Positions 35,625 through 39,257 of a DNA stretch of 39,257 nt are shown piece after piece. This stretch comes from JBHJGU01 sp050331475. Lineage in GTDB: Bacteria; Pseudomonadota; Alphaproteobacteria; Caulobacterales; Maricaulaceae. A program made the translations under genes and the position numbers. The notes beneath the pieces were generated by a model that worked only from the letters and a program-made list of their open reading frames with translations, was not told the origin of the DNA and made no database searches. Within the stretch, counting starts at the first letter, position 1. Every line of letters begins with the position of its first letter. The stretch lies in the NCBI GenBank assembly GCA_050331475.1, contig JBHJGU010000061.1:1-39257 (forward strand), read 5' to 3'.

Positions 35625-36365
35625 ATGACTCGTCCCGCCGCCCGCGCCGCCGGCCCTCAAGCCCGCTCGCCATTCTTTTTCTTCTGCGATCACGCGTCCA
35701 ACCACATGCCCGAGGCGTTTGACGGCTTAGGCTTGAGCGACGCCGAGCGCGGCATGCACATCGCTTATGACATCGGCGCGGAGGCGCTGACGGAGGTGTT
35801 GTGCGACCGGTTCGACGCGCGCGGGGTGTATTCGACCTTCTCCCGGCTGATCGTCGATCCCAATCGCGGGCTGGAGCGGCCGGACCTGATCCCCGAGATA
35901 TCCGGCGGAATCGTTGTGCCTGGGAATCAGAACCTCTCCGCGGACGCGCGCCAGGCGCGGATCGACCAGTTCTGGAAACCCTATCACGCCGCGCTCGCCG
36001 ATGAGATCGCCGCCCATGACGACGCCCGGCCCCGGGACGCGGTCATCGTCTCAGTGCACTCCTTCACCCCGCAATTGCTCGACGAGGCGCGCCCCTGGCA
36101 GGTGGCGGTTTTGTGGAACAATGACGAGGCCTCCGCTCGCCGGGTGATCGATCATTTGATCGAGGCGCGGCTGGAGGTGGGGGACAACGTCCCCTATTCG
36201 GGCCGCGAGACCTATAACCACTCCATTGACGCCCATGTGGGCCCGCGCGAACTCGCCCACGTCACCTTCGAAGTCCGCCAGGACCTGTTAACGACGCCCG
36301 CAGGCATAGACCGAATGGCGGATTTACTCTCCCGATCTTTAAGGGATTTAATCGAGGGTCGGTAA
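35625..36365 (+). CDS. N-formylglutamate amidohydrolase family protein
   Basis: A 246-residue protein of the N-formylglutamate amidohydrolase (FGase) family. PFFFFCDHASNHMPE supplies a metal-ligand region, DIGAEALTEVLC and SRLIVDPNRGLERPDLIPE are the conserved central blocks, VSVHSFTP holds another candidate histidine, and ETYNHSIDAH is near the end. HutG-type members hydrolyse N-formylglutamate in histidine degradation, but no other hut gene is present, so this is likely one of the broader paralogues. It is followed after 22 bases by a glutamate-cysteine-ligase-type gene on the same strand. Confidence 0.87.
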   Translation: MTRPAARAAGPQARSPFFFFCDHASNHMPEAFDGLGLSDAERGMHIAYDIGAEALTEVLCDRFDARGVYSTFSRLIVDPNRGLERPDLIPEISGGIVVPGNQNLSADARQARIDQFWKPYHAALADEIAAHDDARPRDAVIVSVHSFTPQLLDEARPWQVAVLWNNDEASARRVIDHLIEARLEVGDNVPYSGRETYNHSIDAHVGPRELAHVTFEVRQDLLTTPAGIDRMADLLSRSLRDLIEGR

Positions 36366-36387
36366 CGCGCGTTTGGGGAGAGGGCGT

Positions 36388-37536
36388 ATGGCGGTCGATG
36401 GGCTGACCCTGGGGGTCGAAGAAGAGTATTTGCTGGTCGACCCGGAAAGCCGGGATTTGGCGCGCGATCCGCCCGAGGCGCTGTTCGACGAAGCCGCCCA
36501 AGTGCTCGGAAGTGCGGTCACCCATGAGTTTCTGCGCTGTCAGATCGAAATCGCCACCCCAGTTTGCCAGAACATCGCGGACGCGCGCCGGCATCTGATC
36601 GCCGCGCGCGGCGCCATCGCCCGGGTGGCGCGCCGGCATGGGCTGGCGCTGATGGCGGCGTCCACCCATCCCTTCGCCGATTGGGGCGAGCAATTGCACA
36701 CGCCCAAGCCACGCTATGACCGGCTCGATAAGGACATGCAGGGCGCCATTCGGCGCATGTTGATCTGTGGCATGCATGTGCATGTGGGCATTGAGGACCC
36801 TGAGCTGCGCGTCGATCTGATGAACCAGATCGGCTATTTCCTGCCCCACCTCTTGGCGCTTTCCGCCTCCTCCCCGTTTTGGCAAGGCCGGATCATGGGC
36901 ATGAAATCCTACCGCACCTGTGTGTGGGACGGCATGCCGCGCTCGGGCCTGCCCGGTCGGTTCACCAGTTGGGGCGAATACCAACGGGTGGTGAAAAAGC
37001 TCGTTGACGCCGGCCTGATGGAGGACGCCTCGAAGATTTGGTGGGATGCGCGCCCCTCCGGCCGGTTCCCGACCCTTGAAATGCGCATCACCGATGTCTG
37101 CACCCGGCTTGAAGACGCGCTCTGCATCGCGGCGATCTATCAAAGCGTTATTCGGTTTTTGCTCCGGCTCCGGCACAAAAACCAGCGCTGGCGGGTCTAC
37201 CCTATGGCGTTACTGAGCGAGAATCGCTGGCTTGCCCAACGGGTCGGCGTGGGCGGGCAGTTGCTCGATCTCGGCCGGGGCCAGCTCACCGCCTTCCCGG
37301 CTTTGGTGGAGGAACTCATCGAATTGGTCGGTGAGGACGCAGACGCCTTAGGCTGCGCCAAGGAACTCGCCCACGCGCGCACGATCGTGGATCGAGGCTC
37401 AGCTGCCTGCCGGCAATTGGCGCTCTATGACGCTGAACGCAAGGCGGGCGCGTCCGAGAAAGACGCGCTCAAAACGGTGGTGGATTTCCTGCTCGCCGAA
37501 ACTGTGGCGGATGTGCCCGGGGTGAGCGCACTCTAG
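36388..37536 (+). CDS. Carboxylate-amine ligase, YbdK/glutamate-cysteine ligase 2 family
   Basis: A 382-residue GCS2-family ATP-dependent ligase. LTLGVEEEYLLVDPESRDL opens the fold with the GVEEE metal-binding motif, LRCQIEIATP is the second conserved block, LMAASTHPFADW and ICGMHVHVGIED carry conserved His residues, and RFPTLEMRITDVCTRLEDAL closes the site. YbdK has weak glutamate-cysteine ligase activity; physiological substrates of most members are not known. ATG 36388 follows GAGAGGG. The two-gene pairing with an N-formylglutamate amidohydrolase-like protein suggests a shared glutamyl-substrate pathway (inference). Confidence 0.87.
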   Translation: MAVDGLTLGVEEEYLLVDPESRDLARDPPEALFDEAAQVLGSAVTHEFLRCQIEIATPVCQNIADARRHLIAARGAIARVARRHGLALMAASTHPFADWGEQLHTPKPRYDRLDKDMQGAIRRMLICGMHVHVGIEDPELRVDLMNQIGYFLPHLLALSASSPFWQGRIMGMKSYRTCVWDGMPRSGLPGRFTSWGEYQRVVKKLVDAGLMEDASKIWWDARPSGRFPTLEMRITDVCTRLEDALCIAAIYQSVIRFLLRLRHKNQRWRVYPMALLSENRWLAQRVGVGGQLLDLGRGQLTAFPALVEELIELVGEDADALGCAKELAHARTIVDRGSAACRQLALYDAERKAGASEKDALKTVVDFLLAETVADVPGVSAL

Positions 37537-37629
37537 GCGATCGCCCGGGGGCGCGCACCGTTCAACCGCCTGGACGCGCAGGCGGCGGACATGCCAGTTT
37601 GCGGAGGGTTCCCGGTTTAACGCGAGCTT

Positions 37630-38778
37630 ATGGCGACCGACGACGCTCCCCCCAACGACCCGGTGTTCGACATCGCCGCCGAAGCGATGGCATGGATCGC
37701 TTCGGTTAATGTGCCCGAGCGGATCGACACGTTCGACGTGGACGCCTTCTGTAACGTGATGAGGGTGCTCGCCGCGGGGGCAAATTTCTCCGCCGACGGC
37801 CGACGCGACGTCAAACGTGCGGCAGCGGCGCAGATCGCAGGCCTGGGTCCCTGCCCGGTTCCGCATTTCGACGCGCGCATCGAGTGCCAAGTCTACGCCC
37901 TGGCCGAGGCCGTGATCGCCGCCCTGCCCACCGCGGACGCGGCCGGCGCCGCGCCTGCGAAAGCCGCCGTGCCGGTGGAGATACAATCCGACATCGCCGC
38001 CGCGGCGAGAACCCTGGGCGAAGCGGGGACCGAGCTTGAGGCGACCGCAGACCAGGCGGCTGAGCCGGAGCCCGTGCGCGAGGCCGCCCGAAAGCTGGTC
38101 TCCACCGCGCAGGGGATCGAAACCGTCTATAACGTCAATCAGATTGGAAAGATCGAAATCAATCTGATCAAAGTCCCCATCGACGAAATTGCGCGACTGT
38201 TGCGAACGATCCTCGCGGGCCTCGGCCAGGTCGTGCCGGGCGTGTTCAAGCCGATCCTTCAAGGGCTCACCATAGCATGCCGGGCGATCGCTAAAGCCTG
38301 GGCGGCCCTGGTTGCGCGCTTCGGCGCGCCGCCGCTTGCGGATGCGGACTTCTGGGCCCGCGCGGCGGACGATCGCCTGCCCCTGGAAACGCCGAAAAGC
38401 GACGCGCCGATCCGTCAACTGAGTGAGAAAGAAGTGCGCGACATGATTTTGCGCGGGGAAACGCCGGACCCGAGGGCGTGTGAAGAAGTATTTAGAATAA
38501 ATCTAAATGGTACGAAAATTGACGACCTCGCCCCCCTCACAACCCTCGCCAACCTGCAAGGGCTTTATCTCTCCGGCACCACAGTCGCCGACCTCGCCCC
38601 CCTAAAAGACCTCGCAAACCTGCAAACCCTTGATCTCCACAACACCCAAGTCGCCGACCTGACGCCCGTGCGGCATGTGCCGGACATTTGGAACGCCACA
38701 GCGGAGGCCTACGCCACCATCGGGCGGGATGAGCGGGGGCGCCGATTAAGAGATAGACGTCATCGCGCGGCGCCGTAG
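37630..38778 (+). CDS. Hypothetical protein with C-terminal leucine-rich repeats
   Basis: A 382-residue protein without a recognised N-terminal domain. Residues 1-110 are acidic and mixed helical, 110-160 Ala/Glu-rich, and 165-240 include an amphipathic or weakly hydrophobic stretch (LLRTILAGLGQVVPGVFKPILQGL). From residue 288 there are about 2.5 leucine-rich repeats of 22 residues, NLQGLYLSGTTVADLAPLKDLA then NLQTLDLHNTQVADLTPV. Bases 38481-38520 at the start of the repeats are only about 22 percent GC and use ATA, AGA and CTA, unlike the rest. The last residues (RHRAAP) are encoded by a palindromic repeat element. No signal peptide; start site lacks a close Shine-Dalgarno. Confidence 0.6.
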   Translation: MATDDAPPNDPVFDIAAEAMAWIASVNVPERIDTFDVDAFCNVMRVLAAGANFSADGRRDVKRAAAAQIAGLGPCPVPHFDARIECQVYALAEAVIAALPTADAAGAAPAKAAVPVEIQSDIAAAARTLGEAGTELEATADQAAEPEPVREAARKLVSTAQGIETVYNVNQIGKIEINLIKVPIDEIARLLRTILAGLGQVVPGVFKPILQGLTIACRAIAKAWAALVARFGAPPLADADFWARAADDRLPLETPKSDAPIRQLSEKEVRDMILRGETPDPRACEEVFRINLNGTKIDDLAPLTTLANLQGLYLSGTTVADLAPLKDLANLQTLDLHNTQVADLTPVRHVPDIWNATAEAYATIGRDERGRRLRDRRHRAAP

Positions 38779-38860
38779 GCGACGCGGCGATCCAGGCGAC
38801 GGCTCCGCTTGGCTCAACGGTTTCCTGGATTGCCGCGCGGCTACGCGCTTCGCCATGACG
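38758..38860. repeat. Inverted pair of an intergenic palindromic repeat (type A)
   Basis: Left arm 38758-38796 and right arm 38824-38860 are inverted, diverged copies of one unit beginning CCTGGAT(C/T)GCCGCG and ending (G/C)ATGACG, separated by about 27 bases. The unit resembles REP-like sequences scattered between genes in alphaproteobacteria. The left arm covers the last codons and stop of the leucine-rich repeat gene. It could fold into a long stem-loop and act as a transcript end or stabiliser. Confidence 0.6.
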
Positions 38861-38884
38861 GTGGAGGACAAGCGACCGTGTCCG

Positions 38885-38998
38885 CCCCCTCCGTCGGCTG
38901 CGCCGCACCTCCCCCGTGAACGGGGGAGGAACGCATTGGCAACTCGGCTTTTTTCCTCCCCCGCTGGCGGGGGAGGTGGCCGCAGGGCCGGAGGGGGG
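38885..38998. repeat. Inverted pair of a second GC-rich palindromic repeat (type B)
   Basis: The left copy (38885-38929) runs CCCCCTCCG, a short inner palindrome, ACCTCCCCC, a small loop, GGGGGAGG. The right copy (38955-38998) is the same unit inverted. Each copy contains its own hairpin (CTCCCCCG...CGGGGGAG), and the pair can also form one long stem. TTTTTT at 38949-38954 lies between them. This is a REP/BIME-like arrangement; a mobile REP-type origin is inferred. No coding potential is supported here, although frames run through it on both strands. Confidence 0.65.
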
Positions 38999-39070
38999 AG
39001 TTTTCGTCATCGCCACGACATCCGAAAAATCTATCCCCCCCTGTTGAATCCCAACCGATACTGCGCCCCG

Positions 39071-39115
39071 CTCAACCCGGCGAAGGCGTTCCGGACCGTC
39101 CGGTGCGGGGTTGAG
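39071..39115. other. Long nested hairpin near the right edge
   Basis: An outer 8-base inverted repeat, CTCAACCC (39071-39078) and GGGTTGAG (39108-39115), encloses an inner 13-base palindrome CCGGACcGTCCGG (39091-39103). No T tract follows, so a simple terminator is doubtful; a leader structure or operator for the gene beyond the window is possible. The stretch 39001-39257 otherwise has no gene I can support. Confidence 0.35.
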
Positions 39116-39237
39116 AGGACGGTCGCTCGGTAAGGGGGAATTAACGGCCCCTGACCCGGGCGAGGGCTTGGGCGAAGCTCCCTAGGGTTCCTGGCCCGTC
39201 TGAGGACCCCTGTCCGAAGGCGAAGCCGGGGCGGCCC

Positions 39238-39244
39238 AAGGAGG
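39238..39244 (+). promoter_or_regulatory. Strong Shine-Dalgarno sequence at the window end
   Basis: AAGGAGG is a full Shine-Dalgarno match lying 13 bases before the last base of the window. A plus-strand gene probably starts immediately beyond 39257. Nothing of that gene is visible. Confidence 0.5.
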
Positions 39245-39257
39245 CGGGGTAACGCAC

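Noticed and set aside
36262..37176. Long minus-strand frame opposite the YbdK-like gene
   Set aside because: Mirror of a clear GCS2-family coding sequence; no independent motif or start signal.
37566..37585. CCGCCT...AGGCGG inverted repeat after the YbdK-like gene as a terminator
   Set aside because: Only six base pairs, GC-rich context makes it likely by chance, and no T tract follows.
38537..39133. Frames on both strands running through the palindromic repeats
   Set aside because: They translate repeat DNA into Pro/Gly/Arg-rich sequence with no domain or ribosome site.
39141..39257. Possible C terminus of a minus-strand gene entering from the right edge
   Set aside because: A 38-codon open stretch ends in TAA 39143-39141, but the strong plus-strand Shine-Dalgarno in the same bases argues against it and no motif is present.

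Overview
The window is GC-rich, densely coding chromosomal DNA. Genes are mostly packed in short operons whose members overlap by 4 bases (ATGA or GTGA). Gene content suggests a sphingolipid-producing alphaproteobacterium of the Caulobacterales/Maricaulales type: a serine palmitoyltransferase locus with its own acyl carrier protein, an Oar-like TonB receptor, an N-formylglutamate amidohydrolase, and XdhC- and DUF2147-type proteins. The lineage is inferred from gene families only. I saw no rRNA, tRNA, CRISPR array, insertion sequence or phage gene.

Layout. Left edge (1-1107): a 5'-truncated remnant of a mannose-1-phosphate guanylyltransferase and a UDP-sugar epimerase. 1221-6855 (minus): an HlyD adaptor, ABC ATPase, two FtsX-type permeases and a secreted HExxH metallopeptidase with TPR-like repeats, as one MacAB-like operon. 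6937-8608 (minus): a CbiX-like chelatase and an XdhC-family protein. 8884-9492 (plus): an orphan gene.

9515-23747 is the most interesting region, a sphingolipid locus. A divergent promoter region (19330-19641) separates the minus-strand pair acyl-ACP synthetase (aasR-like) and ceramide reductase (cerR-like) from the plus-strand operon ACP, serine palmitoyltransferase, fatty-acid-hydroxylase-type enzyme, bacterial ceramide synthase (bcerS-like) and DUF2147 protein. The ceramide synthase frame is interrupted by one in-frame TAG at 22250-22252. Next to the core genes lie three glycosyltransferases, a flippase-like multi-TM protein and an 804-residue fusion of two LptF/LptG-type permeases. Together these could glycosylate and export the sphingolipid, which is inference.

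23797-29701 (minus): a radical SAM protein, then a CoA-transferase-ynjB-ynjC-ynjD operon in which every junction is a 4-base overlap. 29852-37536 (plus): a hybrid sensor kinase with a 7TMR-type sensor, a TonB-dependent receptor with a carboxypeptidase-regulatory domain, N-formylglutamate amidohydrolase and a YbdK-type glutamate-cysteine ligase. 37630-38778: an unknown protein with a C-terminal leucine-rich repeat cassette that begins at a very AT-rich, rare-codon patch and ends inside an intergenic palindromic repeat. 38758-39257: two families of inverted palindromic repeats, a long hairpin, and a strong Shine-Dalgarno sequence at the last bases pointing to a plus-strand gene beyond the window.
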